Shown: positions 1 to 7,650 of the stretch, piece by piece
Layout: every line of letters starts with the position of its first letter
Numbering within the stretch: the first letter of the stretch is position 1
NCBI RefSeq assembly: GCF_001280125.1
Contig: NZ_LGEG01000004.1
Coordinates: forward strand, 1-22,140
Direction of reading: 5' to 3'
Source of the DNA: Streptomyces sp. NRRL F-6492
GTDB taxonomy: Bacteria > Actinomycetota > Actinomycetes > Streptomycetales > Streptomycetaceae
DNA length: 22,140 nt
Program-made: the position numbers and the translations under genes
The notes under the pieces: model-generated
Databases searched by the model: none
What the model was told of the DNA's origin: nothing
Seen by the model: the letters and a program-made list of their open reading frames with translations, nothing else

Positions 1-2
1 GC

Positions 3-236
3 GCCCACCAGGCGGCGGGGCGACACATTCGAGTCCCGATCCGCGGCCGGAAACTCAAGCGATGGCAGCGCCGCTACAACACCACCCACGCCAAGATCCG
101 CTGCGTCGGCGAACAGGCCGTCGCCACGCCGAAGGGCCGGCGAGTCCTCCGCAAGATCCGATGCGGCACCAACCGGATCACTCACCTTGTCCGAGCCGTC
201 CTCACGCTTCATCTGGCCAGGTCAACGCCAAGATGA
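3..236 (+). CDS. IS5-family transposase, C-terminal part (cut by window edge)
   Basis: The reading frame is open from the window edge to a TGA at 234-236 and gives 77 residues, so the N-terminal part lies outside the window or is missing. It reads as the C-terminus of an IS5-family DDE transposase. The Y-(2)-R-(3)-E-(6)-K signature region is recognisable: Arg, three residues, Glu (in GEQAVATPK), six residues, Lys. It is followed by the family-typical RITHLVRAVLTLHLA end. The segment just after the stop, about 231-247, is a plausible right terminal repeat of the element, but the partner end is not visible. Whether the gene is intact cannot be judged. It is probably an insertion element at the border of the signalling cluster. 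Confidence 0.75.
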   Translation, partial: AHQAAGRHIRVPIRGRKLKRWQRRYNTTHAKIRCVGEQAVATPKGRRVLRKIRCGTNRITHLVRAVLTLHLARSTPR

Positions 237-356
237 AATGGGCTCAGGGTGGCGGATCGCGGGTTGAGAGTGTGGGCCGAGGCGTCGGTCCTCGTGGGTG
301 GTCGGTGGAGGTGTGGGTGCGGCGTCCCCGGGGGGTGTCGGCCCGTGGGGCTGCTC

Positions 357-383
357 TATAAAATGAGGGCGTTCGTTTTTTTC
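357..383 (+). promoter_or_regulatory. ARE-like operator overlapping the promoter of the epimerase-like gene
   Basis: The segment 359-382 matches, in reverse complement, 23 of 24 bases of the tetR/afsA intergenic operator at 4515-4538. The shared core read on the minus strand is AAAAAAACGAACGCCCT. A TATAAAAT box at 357-364 is a candidate -10 embedded in it. The ribosome binding site AGGGAGG follows at 386-392. Binding by the nearby TetR-type receptors is inferred from the shared sequence and gene context. Confidence 0.7.
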
Positions 384-404
384 TTAGGGAGGTCGGTGCG
401 CCCC

Positions 405-1403
405 ATGGCGAAACCCCAGCAGGAGCGGACGGCGAGGGCGCGAGGGACGTGGCGCGTCGCGTTGACGGGTGCCACGGGATTCATCGGGTCGGCGGTGCTG
501 GGCGCGCTGGCGCGGGAGCGGGACGAACTGCCGGGCGGTGAGCGGTTCGTCATTCGGGTGCTGGGGCGGCGGCTGCCGGACGAGGCCGCCGCGCTCGTCG
601 ACGAGTGGGTTCCGGTCGACCTCTCGGACCCCCGTACGGTGGACGGCTCCTGTGGTGGAGCGGACGTGCTGCTGCACCTGGCCGCCGCGCTCGGTCCCGA
701 CGAGGAGCGGTGCGCCCGGATCAACGTCGGGGGCACCGCCGCCCTGGCCGGGGAGGCGGGGCGCGCGGGTGTCCGGCGGATGGTCCATCTGTCCACCTCC
801 GCCGTCTACGGGCCCGGCCCCCACCGGGGGATCGCGGTGGACGAGGTGGCTCCCGCCCCCGCCTCGGCGGCCAGCCGGACCCGCCTCGCCGCCGAGGAGC
901 ACGCGCTGGCGGCCGGCGCGGTGGTGCTCCGGCCCGGTCTGGTGACGGGCGCCGGCGACCGGTGGGTGGTGCCCGCGCTCGCCCGGCTCCTCGACGTGGC
1001 ACCGGGGTTGTGGGACGGGGGGCGGGGGCTGCTCTCGATGGTCGACGTGGTTGATCTGGCGCGTCTCTTCGTCCGCCTGACGTCCTCTTCCGAGCCCGGC
1101 GGCGGGACCGTCTGGCACGCGAGTCATCCCCTGCCCGTCCGCACCGGTGATCTCCTTGCCTCCCTGGCGGCCTCCGGGGTGCTCCCCGAGGCGGGGGAGG
1201 AGATGCCCTGGGAGGAGTGCCTGCGGCTGCTGCGCGCCTCGCGGAGCCCTTTGAGCGAGCGTCAGTTCGCGCTCCTCGCGCGGGACCACTGGTACGACAG
1301 CGCCGAGATCTGGCGCCTCGCCGCGTGCCCGCCGGGTCCCGGGCCGCTCGCCCGGCTGGACGCGGCCGCCGAGTGGTACCGGAGTGCCTGCTCGGTCGGG
1401 TGA
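405..1403 (+). CDS. NAD(P)-binding epimerase/dehydratase-like protein, catalytic YxxxK replaced
   Basis: This is a 332-residue extended-SDR-type protein. The start ATG at 405 was chosen because AGGGAGG lies 12 bases upstream and the dinucleotide-binding motif GATGFIG then falls at residues 22-28, as expected. The frame is open further upstream, but that would place the operator inside the gene. LSTSAVYG (129-136) matches the usual active-site Ser/Thr strand. The YxxxK pair expected in the following helix reads ASRTR (156-160), so Tyr is Ala and Lys is Arg. Reductase-like genes often accompany afsA homologues, and an ARE-like operator sits directly upstream, so a role in signal synthesis or modification is plausible. 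Classical SDR catalysis is doubtful. It converges on the IS701-like gene 53 bp downstream. Confidence 0.8.
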   Translation: MAKPQQERTARARGTWRVALTGATGFIGSAVLGALARERDELPGGERFVIRVLGRRLPDEAAALVDEWVPVDLSDPRTVDGSCGGADVLLHLAAALGPDEERCARINVGGTAALAGEAGRAGVRRMVHLSTSAVYGPGPHRGIAVDEVAPAPASAASRTRLAAEEHALAAGAVVLRPGLVTGAGDRWVVPALARLLDVAPGLWDGGRGLLSMVDVVDLARLFVRLTSSSEPGGGTVWHASHPLPVRTGDLLASLAASGVLPEAGEEMPWEECLRLLRASRSPLSERQFALLARDHWYDSAEIWRLAACPPGPGPLARLDAAAEWYRSACSVG

Positions 1404-1456
1404 GGGGGTACGGGTGTGGTGGTGCCGTTTTCGGGCGGGCGGCATCGCGGCCCCCG

Positions 1457-2629
1457 TCACGCTTCGGCGGCCGCGCAGGACCTGTGGTGGTGGAGGTGGT
1501 GGAGGGCGTGGGCGGCGGAGACCAGGGTCATGTGGTGGTGCCAGCCGGGGTACGAGCGGCCCTCGAAGTCGAGGAGGCCCAGGTCGTCCTCCAGGCGGCG
1601 GGTGGTCCGGCGGGTGACGACGGGTAAGCGGGTGAGGGCGAGGAGGTCCTCGGTGCGGGCGTGGGTCATGTTGGTGAGCCACAGCCGGGACGGCGCCCCG
1701 CTCTCCTCGGTGCGGGCCGCGAAGAGGAGGTAGGCGCGGTGCGGGGTGCCCACCGAAGGGCGGTCGACGGGGTGGACGAGGGCCGTCGTGGCCGCGGCGC
1801 GGTGCTCGCGGCCGGCGGGGTGGGCCGCCCCCGCGGCGCGGCGCGGGGGCGGGACGGGGCCGAGCATCCCGCGGGCCGTGTGCACCGGACCGTACTCCTC
1901 GCCGCGCGGGCGGGGCGGGTGGCCGGGGTACCGCGCGGCCCTGACCCGCAGTCCGTCGGGGACGGCCAGCGCGAAGTCCCGGCCCCGGGCCGCGAGCCCC
2001 CGCGCGAGGGCGCCCGCCCGGGGGGTCGCGCCCAGGTCGGCGACGACCGGGACGGGGACGGCGCGGCTCGCGGCGGTCAGGGCGTCGACGAGTTCGAGGG
2101 CGTGCTGCTCGGGCGGCCGGAAGCCCACCTCGTCGGGTATCCGGGCGCGCCGGCGGCGGTGCGGGTCCTTGCCCCAGGCGCCGGGCAGCTGGAGGCGCCA
2201 GTCGACGGGGACCGCGTCGGCCGCCGTCGCGAGGAAGGCGCCCACGCCCACCTGGCAGGTGACGGTCCGTCCGGCGGCGGCGACGAAGCGGTGGTGCACC
2301 CCGCAGGAGTGCTCCCCGCGCTTCGGCAGCACCGCCAGGTCGACGACCCAGGCCCGCGGGGCGAGCCGCCGCTCGGTCCAGCGGACCAGTTCCCCGCGCA
2401 CCGGGGTCCAGTCCCAGGGGCTGACGTTGACGAACTGGTGCAGGGCCTGGGCCGCCGTCGGCGAGGCCGAGACGCTGGCGGCCAGCCGGCGGACGGACTT
2501 CTTGCCGGAGGTGGTCAGCAGGGCCCGCAGGTATCTCCACGCCCAAGCGCGCTGGTCGGCACGTGCCAGCGGTTCGAAGACCCGCTCGGTGAAGCGGGAG
2601 ACGGCGTCGTCGGACGGGAGGGTGGCCAT
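1457..2629 (-). CDS. IS701-like DDE transposase-derived protein, copy 1
   Basis: This 390-residue protein has the IS701-family layout. The first Asp is D97 in VVDLAVLPKRGEHSCGV, then TCQVGVGAF, the second Asp is D198 (VVADL), and the C-terminal Glu is E356 in DFEGRSYPGWHHHMTLV. It is clearly homologous to the protein at 7884-9089 over the whole length. All three acidic residues are present, so activity cannot be excluded, but I see no terminal inverted repeats or target duplications around it. There is no Shine-Dalgarno before the ATG at 2629. A TATTCT box lies six bases upstream of the ATG, inside a palindromic ARE-like operator, which suggests a leaderless transcript under autoregulator control. 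Leu335 is encoded by TTA (1627-1625), implying bldA dependence. I infer a domesticated transposase; its role is unknown. Confidence 0.8.
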   Translation of the reverse strand: MATLPSDDAVSRFTERVFEPLARADQRAWAWRYLRALLTTSGKKSVRRLAASVSASPTAAQALHQFVNVSPWDWTPVRGELVRWTERRLAPRAWVVDLAVLPKRGEHSCGVHHRFVAAAGRTVTCQVGVGAFLATAADAVPVDWRLQLPGAWGKDPHRRRRARIPDEVGFRPPEQHALELVDALTAASRAVPVPVVADLGATPRAGALARGLAARGRDFALAVPDGLRVRAARYPGHPPRPRGEEYGPVHTARGMLGPVPPPRRAAGAAHPAGREHRAAATTALVHPVDRPSVGTPHRAYLLFAARTEESGAPSRLWLTNMTHARTEDLLALTRLPVVTRRTTRRLEDDLGLLDFEGRSYPGWHHHMTLVSAAHALHHLHHHRSCAAAEA

Positions 2630-2632
2630 GGT

Positions 2633-2657
2633 GAAAGAATAGCGAACGTTCTCTTTC
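2633..2657 (-). promoter_or_regulatory. Palindromic ARE-like operator and promoter of IS701-like copy 1
   Basis: This is a 25-bp imperfect palindrome with arms GAAAGA and TCTTTC around the core GCGAACGTTC. It matches 19 of 25 bases of the operator before the sigma gene (5706-5730). The minus-strand word GTTCGCTATTCTTTC also matches 14 of 15 bases of the promoter of IS701-like copy 2. TATTCT (minus strand, 2641-2636) is a likely -10 box. The site ends three bases from the start codon, so a bound repressor would cover the RNA polymerase site. Confidence 0.68.
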
Positions 2658-2666
2658 CTGAGAGCG

Positions 2667-2713
2667 CCGCATCCCCCTCGGAGACGGCGGGGCCGCCTCC
2701 GAGGGGGATGCGG
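2667..2713. other. Large perfect inverted repeat between divergent genes
   Basis: The left arm at 2667-2683 (CCGCATCCCCCTCGGAG) and right arm at 2697-2713 are perfect 17-bp reverse complements around a 13-base GC-rich spacer. The repeat lies in the divergent region between IS701-like copy 1 and the second TetR gene, upstream of both starts, so it is not in a normal 3-prime terminator position. It has no T tract. It could be a 5-prime leader structure of the tetR transcript, a protein-binding palindrome, or an element remnant. Confidence 0.6.
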
Positions 2714-2805
2714 AAGAATTGTCTTGCATCTTGACCAACTCGACGTTGTCCACCCTTGGGAGGCGCGCCCAGGATGCTCTTTTCAGGTGCTCGTTCGGAG
2801 ACAGC

Positions 2806-3546
2806 ATGGTGAAACAGGAGAGGGCCGTACGCACCCGTGCGGGACTCGTTCGGTCGGCCGCGGTGGAGTTCGACCGCGAGGGATACGCCGGTACGTCGCT
2901 GTCCCGGATCAGCAAGGCCGCGGGCGTGTCCATCGGGGCGGTCACCTTCCACTTCGCCTCCAAGGCCGATCTGGCCGAGGCGGTGTGGGAGGAAGGGCGC
3001 GCGGTCACGCGGACCGTGCTGAAGCGGGTCACCGCGGAGCGGACCTCGGCGCTGAGCGCGGTGGTCGACTTCACCGTCGAGCTCGCGCGGCTGATGGAGC
3101 ACGAGGTCCTGGTGCGGGCGAGTGCCCGGCTGGCCCGGGAGCTCCCGGAGAGCGCCTCCTGGACGGGCATCTGGCTGCCGACGGTCCGGGACCTGCTCGA
3201 CGAGGCCCACCGGGCGGGCCAGCTCCGCGACGGCGCACCGCCGGAGGACGTGACGACCCTGGTGGAGTACCTGGCCGGCGGGGCGGAGACCTCGCTGCGC
3301 GGGCGGCGGGGCGCGAAGGGCCGACCGGACGGGCCCGCCGATCAGCTGGACCGGGTCTGGCGGCTGGCTCTCGGGGGAGTCCTGGCGGCGGGCGACGCCG
3401 GCGGGACGCGCACCGCCCCGGACGCCCGTCGGCCCGGGGAGGACGGAGGAGCCCCGGCGGGCCGGGCGGACCGGGTGGACCGGGCGGACCGGGTGGACCG
3501 GGCGGACCGGGTGGACCGGGGCGCCGCGGAGGACTCGGCGGACTGA
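2806..3546 (+). CDS. TetR-family gamma-butyrolactone receptor/pseudoreceptor-like regulator with repeat-derived C-terminal tail
   Basis: The protein has 246 residues. The ATG at 2806 has GGAG five bases upstream, and the protein then begins [22 protein letters not shown], the usual N-terminus of ArpA/ScbR-type receptors. The helix-turn-helix lies at about residues 26-52 ([20 protein letters not shown]). Trp123 (GIWLPTV) lies where ArpA-type receptors carry the conserved pocket Trp. The core ends near residue 208. The remaining residues are a low-complexity, charged extension ending in three DNA-encoded copies of RADRVD, longer than typical receptors of about 215 residues. It is either a true GBL receptor or a ScbR2/JadR2-type pseudoreceptor; the sequence alone does not decide. 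It is divergent from IS701-like copy 1 and convergent with the other tetR gene. Confidence 0.85.
   Translation: MVKQERAVRTRAGLVRSAAVEFDREGYAGTSLSRISKAAGVSIGAVTFHFASKADLAEAVWEEGRAVTRTVLKRVTAERTSALSAVVDFTVELARLMEHEVLVRASARLARELPESASWTGIWLPTVRDLLDEAHRAGQLRDGAPPEDVTTLVEYLAGGAETSLRGRRGAKGRPDGPADQLDRVWRLALGGVLAAGDAGGTRTAPDARRPGEDGGAPAGRADRVDRADRVDRADRVDRGAAEDSAD
3463..3516 (+). repeat. 18-bp tandem repeat, three perfect copies, inside the tetR gene
   Basis: CGGGCGGACCGGGTGGAC occurs at 3463-3480, 3481-3498 and 3499-3516 without mismatches, and a partial fourth copy follows. Because the unit is a multiple of three, it encodes an in-frame repeat of Arg-Ala-Asp-Arg-Val-Asp at the C-terminus of the regulator. 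Copy number would be expected to vary between strains. Confidence 0.9.
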
Positions 3547-3714
3547 GGAGCCGCGGAGGGCCGGGCGGACCCGGGTGCCGTGGAGGACCGGGCGGGCTGA
3601 GGAGCGCCCGGGGCCGGGAATGCCGAACGGACCGGGGCGCCGTGGAGGACCGGGCGGGCTGAGGAGCGCCGGAGAACCGGGCGGACTGAGGAGCCGCGGA
3701 GGGCCGGGCGGACC
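3538..3714 (+). repeat. Interleaved 34-bp and 32-bp direct repeats spanning the tetR stop codon
   Basis: A 34-bp sequence beginning GCGGACTGAGGAGCC occurs perfectly at 3538-3571 and 3681-3714. A second 32-bp sequence beginning GCCGTGGAGGACCGGG occurs perfectly at 3577-3608 and 3639-3670. The first copy of the 34-bp unit contains the TGA stop of the regulator. The stretch 3547-3824 is otherwise noncoding low-complexity GC-rich sequence built from variants of GGGCGGAC and GGAGGACC. It looks like a decaying minisatellite continuous with the 18-bp tandem array. Confidence 0.85.
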
Positions 3715-3824
3715 GAGCGGACCGGGCGCCGTGCGCAACCGTACGTACCGAGCGGACCGGAGCGCCCCGGAGGGCGCGGGCCGGCGGTCGGCGGAGGGCT
3801 GGGGCGCCGTCTCCGCCGTTGCGG

Positions 3825-3846
3825 CCGCGACGGTTCACCGTCGCGG
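3825..3846. terminator. Candidate bidirectional terminator hairpin between convergent tetR genes
   Basis: CCGCGACGGT (3825-3834) and ACCGTCGCGG (3837-3846) form perfect 10-bp arms with a two-base spacer. The hairpin lies just beyond the stop of the minus-strand tetR (3865) and downstream of the plus-strand tetR. No T tract is seen, which is common for actinobacterial terminators. Confidence 0.5.
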
Positions 3847-3864
3847 GGGTCCTCGGGGGCGGCG

Positions 3865-4491
3865 TCAGGCGGGAAGGCCGCTTCTGCCCGGGCGGATGCG
3901 GAGCTGTTCGATGGCCTCGGGGGTCGCGACGGCCGGCAGCGTGAACTGCCACAGCAGCGAGACCCGCCGCGGAAGGTCCCTCCGCTCGCTCGCGATGTTG
4001 GAGTAGAGCTGGGTCCCGGTGTAGGCGCCCACGAGGGTCGTGGCGAAGTCGTACTCGTCGACTCCCGACAGGAGTTCGCCCAGCTCGCGCGCCGTGCGCA
4101 GGTGCTTCAGGAAGTGGTCCACCCACTCCTGGTAGGCCGTGTCGGTCCGGACGCCGAACTCGCCCTGCTCGACCGCGAGCCGCACGCTCGCGCGGAACAG
4201 CACGTTTCGCTGGAGCTCACGGGCCAGGTAGAACGTGAGGTCGATCAGCGCCTGGAGGCCCGAGGAGCGCTTGGGGGGCTCCACGAAGTCCTGCTGACTC
4301 GCCATGACGGCCATGGCGAGGCCCCGCTTCGACTTGAAGTGGAAGTACATGCCGCCCTGGGTCACCCCGGCCCGGCTCATGATCTTGCTGATGCTGGCTC
4401 CGCTGAAGCCGCACTCGTCGAACACCTCGGCAGCCGCGTGGAGGATGGTGTCCCGCGTCTTCACCGCCCGTTCCTGCTTCGGCTCGTCCAT
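3865..4491 (-). CDS. TetR-family gamma-butyrolactone receptor (ArpA/ScbR type)
   Basis: This 208-residue protein has the standard receptor length. The ATG at 4491 was chosen because AGGG lies five bases upstream and [20 protein letters not shown] then matches the N-terminus of the family. The helix-turn-helix is at residues 33-52 ([20 protein letters not shown]). Trp123 (YQEWVDHF) corresponds to the conserved ligand-pocket Trp of ArpA/CprB-type receptors. It is transcribed divergently from the afsA homologue across an ARE-like operator, the classic receptor/synthase arrangement. From the context I infer that it binds the local GBL and represses itself, afsA and the other ARE-bearing genes. 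It is the better candidate of the two TetR proteins for the true signal receptor. Confidence 0.9.
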   Translation of the reverse strand: MDEPKQERAVKTRDTILHAAAEVFDECGFSGASISKIMSRAGVTQGGMYFHFKSKRGLAMAVMASQQDFVEPPKRSSGLQALIDLTFYLARELQRNVLFRASVRLAVEQGEFGVRTDTAYQEWVDHFLKHLRTARELGELLSGVDEYDFATTLVGAYTGTQLYSNIASERRDLPRRVSLLWQFTLPAVATPEAIEQLRIRPGRSGLPA

Positions 4492-4513
4492 GAAGACCCT
4501 GCATCCCCTCGAC

Positions 4514-4540
4514 AAAAAAAACGAACGCCCTTATTTTACA
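4514..4540. promoter_or_regulatory. ARE-like operator and divergent promoters between the receptor and afsA genes
   Basis: Eight A residues (4514-4521) are followed by CGAACGCCC and TTATTTTACA. The segment 4515-4538 equals the epimerase-gene operator in reverse complement with a single mismatch. TATTTT (4532-4537) can serve as a -10 toward afsA, and its complement TAAAAT (4538-4533) can serve as a -10 toward the receptor gene. One bound dimer pair could therefore shut both. This is the strongest of the five shared sites because of its divergent receptor/synthase position. Confidence 0.78.
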
Positions 4541-4602
4541 GGCAAGCCCGTGCGATCGGTAGATCCACTCGGGTTCCACATACGCACGCCAGGGGGAGAG
4601 GC

Positions 4603-5571
4603 ATGCTTATCAAGGAACGCTCTGAGGTTTTACGCACCCCGCTCACCACCACGGTCCCCCGCGAGTACGTCCACCGGGCGGCCCTGTCCGAGGTCTTCCT
4701 GACAGGCTGGCACAGGAACGGCCCCGATTCCTTCACCGTCAGTGCCCAGTGGCCGCGCAGCCACTGCTTCTACGTCTCCGAGCACGGGATGTACGACCCC
4801 CTGATGCTGTGCGAGACGGCCCGGCAGACCTTCCCGCTGCTCGCCCACGCCGCGTACGGCATGCCCTTCGGGTACCAGCTCAGCTGGCGGGACCTGCGGT
4901 ACGAGGTCGACCCGTCGGGCCTGCGCATCGAGGGCACGCCGGCCGAGGTCGAGCTGCGCGTCTCGTGCTCCGACATCCGGTACCGCCGGAACCTGCCCGC
5001 CTCGATCAGGATGCACATCGAACTCGTCCGTGACGGCGTGCCGTTCGCGGTGGTCGAGACCGAGTTCGGCTGTCACTCCCCCGAGGTGTACAGCAGGCTG
5101 CGGGCGGGCCGCGGCGACGCGGCCGGGATGTTCCTCGGCGCGCCCGCGCCGACGTCCCCCGTCCCGCCGGGCCTGGTCGGGCGCGGCCGGGACCAGGACG
5201 TGGTGCTCTCCCCGTCCGGGGAACTCGGCCGCTGGCGGCTGCGGGTGGACACCACGCACCCGGTCCTCTTCGACCACCCCGTCGACCACGTCCCCGGCAT
5301 GGTCCTGCTGGAGTCCGTGCGGCAGGCGTCCCACGCCCTGAACCCGTCCCGGGGGCCGGCGCTGCCCCTCTCCATGGAGGTGCGCTTCAACCGGTACGTG
5401 GAGTTCGACTCGCCCTGCTGGATCGAGGCCGAGGCGCTCCCGGGGGAGTCCGCTCCCGGCCGCCACCGGCTGCGCGTGAACGCCCTCCAGGGGGAGGGGT
5501 CCACCTTCTCGGCCGTCGCCGAGATGGCGGACGCCTCCGTCTTCCGCGGTCCGGTCCCCTCCAGGATCTGA
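4603..5571 (+). CDS. afsA: AfsA-family gamma-butyrolactone biosynthesis protein
   Basis: This 322-residue protein has two AfsA repeats of hotdog-like fold. [19 protein letters not shown] (about residues 18-36) and the related second-half segment around [15 protein letters not shown] (about 228-242) are characteristic. AfsA enzymes condense dihydroxyacetone phosphate with a beta-ketoacyl-ACP-derived acyl group, the first step of GBL autoregulator synthesis. The ATG at 4603 follows AGGGGGAGAGG at close spacing. Codon 10 is TTA (4630-4632), a rare leucine codon read by the bldA tRNA in Streptomyces, so translation is probably developmentally gated. The ARE-like operator lies 63 bp upstream. The symbol reflects family membership, since orthology to a particular named homologue cannot be fixed here. 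Confidence 0.92.
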   Translation: MLIKERSEVLRTPLTTTVPREYVHRAALSEVFLTGWHRNGPDSFTVSAQWPRSHCFYVSEHGMYDPLMLCETARQTFPLLAHAAYGMPFGYQLSWRDLRYEVDPSGLRIEGTPAEVELRVSCSDIRYRRNLPASIRMHIELVRDGVPFAVVETEFGCHSPEVYSRLRAGRGDAAGMFLGAPAPTSPVPPGLVGRGRDQDVVLSPSGELGRWRLRVDTTHPVLFDHPVDHVPGMVLLESVRQASHALNPSRGPALPLSMEVRFNRYVEFDSPCWIEAEALPGESAPGRHRLRVNALQGEGSTFSAVAEMADASVFRGPVPSRI

Positions 5572-5600
5572 TCCGCGGGACGGCTCCCGTACGCCCGACC

Positions 5601-5634
5601 CCGGCCCGCCGCGTCCCCCACCGCGGCGGGCCGG
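5601..5634 (+). terminator. Candidate terminator hairpin after afsA
   Basis: CCGGCCCGCCGCG (5601-5613) and its perfect 13-bp reverse complement (5622-5634) flank an eight-base C-rich loop, 30 bp after the afsA stop. There is no T tract. The position between afsA and the sigma-gene promoter fits termination and transcriptional separation of the two genes. Confidence 0.6.
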
Positions 5635-5705
5635 ACGCGTGTCCGGGGACCGACTTCACACCTCCTTCCGGAAGTTGCCAAGGTCGTCGCGGAACTCCAC
5701 GCCCC

Positions 5706-5730
5706 AAAAGAAAACCGAACGTTTTCTATG
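5706..5730 (+). promoter_or_regulatory. ARE-like operator and promoter of the ECF sigma gene
   Basis: AAAAGAAAACCGAACG followed by TTTTCTATG matches 19 of 25 bases of the palindrome before IS701-like copy 1 (plus-strand reading). TTTTCT (5722-5727) sits in the same register as TATTCT in the copy 1 promoter when both are read in the direction of transcription. It lies five bases before the ATG at 5733, so this may also be a leaderless promoter. Confidence 0.68.
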
Positions 5731-5732
5731 TA

Positions 5733-6353
5733 ATGCTCCCGGCCATGACGGACACGACCCCCGCCCCCGCCATCGAGACGGACGAGCAGCGGACGGCCCG
5801 CTTCGTGCGGGACGCCGTCGGCTACCGTCCCCAGCTGTACGCCCAGGCCATGCGGCTCACCGGGAACCCCGCGGACGCGGAGGACCTGGTGCAGGAGGCG
5901 TACGCACGGGCGTACCGCGGCTTCCAGCAGTTCCGGCCCGGCACCAACCTGCGGGCCTGGCTCTACCGGATCCTCACCAACGTCCACCTGACGGCCTGCC
6001 GCAAGCGGCGGGTGGAGCAGACGTACGCGACCAGCTCGGACATCGAGGACCGGCAGCTCGCCCGCGCGGCCTCGCACACGGCCGAGGGGCTGCCCTCGGT
6101 CGAGGCGCAGGTCATGGCCCGGGTGCCGGACCCGGTGATCAGCGAGGCGCTGCGGTCGATCCCCTGCGACTTCCGGACCGTCGTCTACCTGGCCGACGTC
6201 GAGGGCCTGCCGTACGAGGAGATCGCCTCGCTCGTCGGCGTCCCCTGCGGCACCGTCAACTCCCGTCTGCACCGCGGCCGCAGGCGGCTGCGGTCGCTCC
6301 TGGACGGACAGTTCGGCTACCGGGCGGACGCCGGATCCGCCGCCGGGGCCTGA
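5733..6353 (+). CDS. ECF (sigma-70 family) RNA polymerase sigma factor
   Basis: The protein has 206 residues. Region 2 spans about residues 25-95, with the [17 protein letters not shown] core and [13 protein letters not shown] segment typical of SigR/RpoE-like ECF factors. Region 4 spans about residues 138-195 ([28 protein letters not shown], helix-turn-helix). The start at 5733 has no Shine-Dalgarno, and an ATG at 5745 is an alternative. The placement of the -10-like box suggests leaderless translation. No zinc-binding anti-sigma gene follows, which is unusual for this group. Control may instead be transcriptional, through the ARE-like operator that abuts the start codon. The MFS gene follows 61 bp downstream and may be co-transcribed. 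Its targets are unknown; promoters in this cluster are the natural first guess. Confidence 0.9.
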   Translation: MLPAMTDTTPAPAIETDEQRTARFVRDAVGYRPQLYAQAMRLTGNPADAEDLVQEAYARAYRGFQQFRPGTNLRAWLYRILTNVHLTACRKRRVEQTYATSSDIEDRQLARAASHTAEGLPSVEAQVMARVPDPVISEALRSIPCDFRTVVYLADVEGLPYEEIASLVGVPCGTVNSRLHRGRRRLRSLLDGQFGYRADAGSAAGA

Positions 6354-6414
6354 AGCCCACCCCTCACCCCACGACACCCGGGCCCGGACGGGCCGAGATG
6401 CGAGCTGATGCCCC

Positions 6415-7635
6415 ATGACCACACACGCGCCCGCCGACGTACGGACGGAGGAGGCCGAGCCGCAACGGCTGCCGCTGCTCGCCCTGCTCGCCCTCGCGAC
6501 GGCGGTCTTCATCACCAGCCTCACCGAGACCCTGCCGGCCGGTCTGCTGCCCGCGATGAGCGGCGACCTCGGCGTCAGCGAGTCCGCGGCCGGGCAGACG
6601 GTCACCATCTACGCGATCGGCACCGCGCTGACCGCGATCCCGCTGACCGCGGCCACCGCCGCCTGGCGGCGCAAGCGGCTGCTGCTCACCGCGATGGCCG
6701 GCTTCGCCGTCGCCAACACGGTGACCGCGCTCTCCACCTCGTACCTGCTGACCATGGGCGCCCGGTTCGTCGCCGGTGTGGCCGCGGGCCTCGCCTGGGC
6801 CCTGCTCGCCGGCTACGCCCGCCGGATGGCGCCGGCGCACCTCCAGGGCAAGGCCATCGCGATCGCCATGGCCGGCATCCCGCTCGCCCTCTCGCTCGGC
6901 GTCCCGGCCGGCACCTTCCTCGGCAAGGCCGTCAGCTGGCAGGTGGCCTTCCTGACCATGACCGTCCTCACGGTGATCCTGCTCGGCTGGATCGCCCTGG
7001 CCGTGCCGGACTACCCGGGGCAGCGGCGGGAGGGCAAGGGGGCCCCGATGCTGAGCGCGCTGAAGGTGCCCGGCGTGACGCCCGTCCTCTTCGTGACGCT
7101 CGTCCTCGTGCTCGCGCACACCATCCTCTACACCTTCATCGCGATCTTCCTCGACCAGCTCGGCCTGGGCGACTCGACCGACCTGGTGCTGCTCGTCTTC
7201 GGCGCCGCGTCCCTGCTGAGCATCTGGGCGGTCGGCGCCGGGATCAACCGCCGCCTGCGGGTGCTGACGATCGCGAGCGTGCTGCTCATGGCGCTGGCGG
7301 CCGCCGCGCTCGCCGTCCTCTCGGGCAACACCGTCGTCATCTACGCGGCGGTGACGCTGTGGGGCCTCGGCTGGGGCGGCGTGCCGACCCTGCTCCAGAC
7401 GGCGGCGGCCGACGCGGGCGGCGACGAGGCCGCCGACGCGGCCCAGGCCATGCTCGTGACCCTGTGGAACGTGGCCATGGCCGGCGGCGGTCTGGCCGGC
7501 GGGCTGCTGCTCGACCGCTTCGGCTCCGGGTCCTTCCCGTGGAGCGTCCTGATCCTGATCGTGCCGGTCCTGGTCGTGGTGGTCGGCGCGCGCGCACACG
7601 GCTTCCCCGCCAGGCGGGCGGGCACGGGCGGGTAG
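6415..7635 (+). CDS. MFS transporter, DHA1-like drug/sugar efflux permease
   Basis: This 406-residue inner-membrane protein shows about 12 hydrophobic segments, beginning LPLLALLALATAVFITSL at residue 19. The cytoplasmic loop after helix 2 carries the basic WRRKR motif, and the RFVAGVAAGLAWALLAGYARRM segment is typical of the arabinose-efflux/chloramphenicol-resistance type of DHA1 exporters. A hydrophilic loop near residue 200 (YPGQRREGKG) separates the two halves. Only a weak ribosome binding site is seen before the ATG at 6415, and the gene follows the sigma gene closely, so translation may depend on upstream transcription. Export of, or self-resistance to, the cluster product is a reasonable inference. 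The substrate cannot be told from sequence. Confidence 0.88.
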   Translation: MTTHAPADVRTEEAEPQRLPLLALLALATAVFITSLTETLPAGLLPAMSGDLGVSESAAGQTVTIYAIGTALTAIPLTAATAAWRRKRLLLTAMAGFAVANTVTALSTSYLLTMGARFVAGVAAGLAWALLAGYARRMAPAHLQGKAIAIAMAGIPLALSLGVPAGTFLGKAVSWQVAFLTMTVLTVILLGWIALAVPDYPGQRREGKGAPMLSALKVPGVTPVLFVTLVLVLAHTILYTFIAIFLDQLGLGDSTDLVLLVFGAASLLSIWAVGAGINRRLRVLTIASVLLMALAAAALAVLSGNTVVIYAAVTLWGLGWGGVPTLLQTAAADAGGDEAADAAQAMLVTLWNVAMAGGGLAGGLLLDRFGSGSFPWSVLILIVPVLVVVVGARAHGFPARRAGTGG

Positions 7636-7650
7636 CCGGGGGCCGGCCGT

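Noticed and set aside
62..361. Short plus-strand frame overlapping the IS5-family transposase end
   Set aside because: The transposase frame in another phase carries clear family motifs; this frame has no ribosome site and an Arg/Pro-rich product.
2791..2800. CGTTCG word just before the second tetR start as an autoregulatory operator
   Set aside because: Only the six-base core matches; the flanking arms are unlike the other sites.
384..3170. Very long minus-strand open frame of 928 codons crossing several genes
   Set aside because: It is an antisense shadow in GC-rich DNA: Arg/Pro/Gly-rich translation with no recognisable domain, overlapping well-supported genes on both strands.
3463..3714. 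Repeats considered as a CRISPR array
   Set aside because: The repeats are contiguous or irregularly spaced, coding in part, and lack unique equal-length spacers and cas genes.
2669..4511. Shared word GCATCCCC(C)TCG in the leaders of both tetR genes
   Set aside because: Short, GC-rich and not in the same position relative to the starts; it could be chance.
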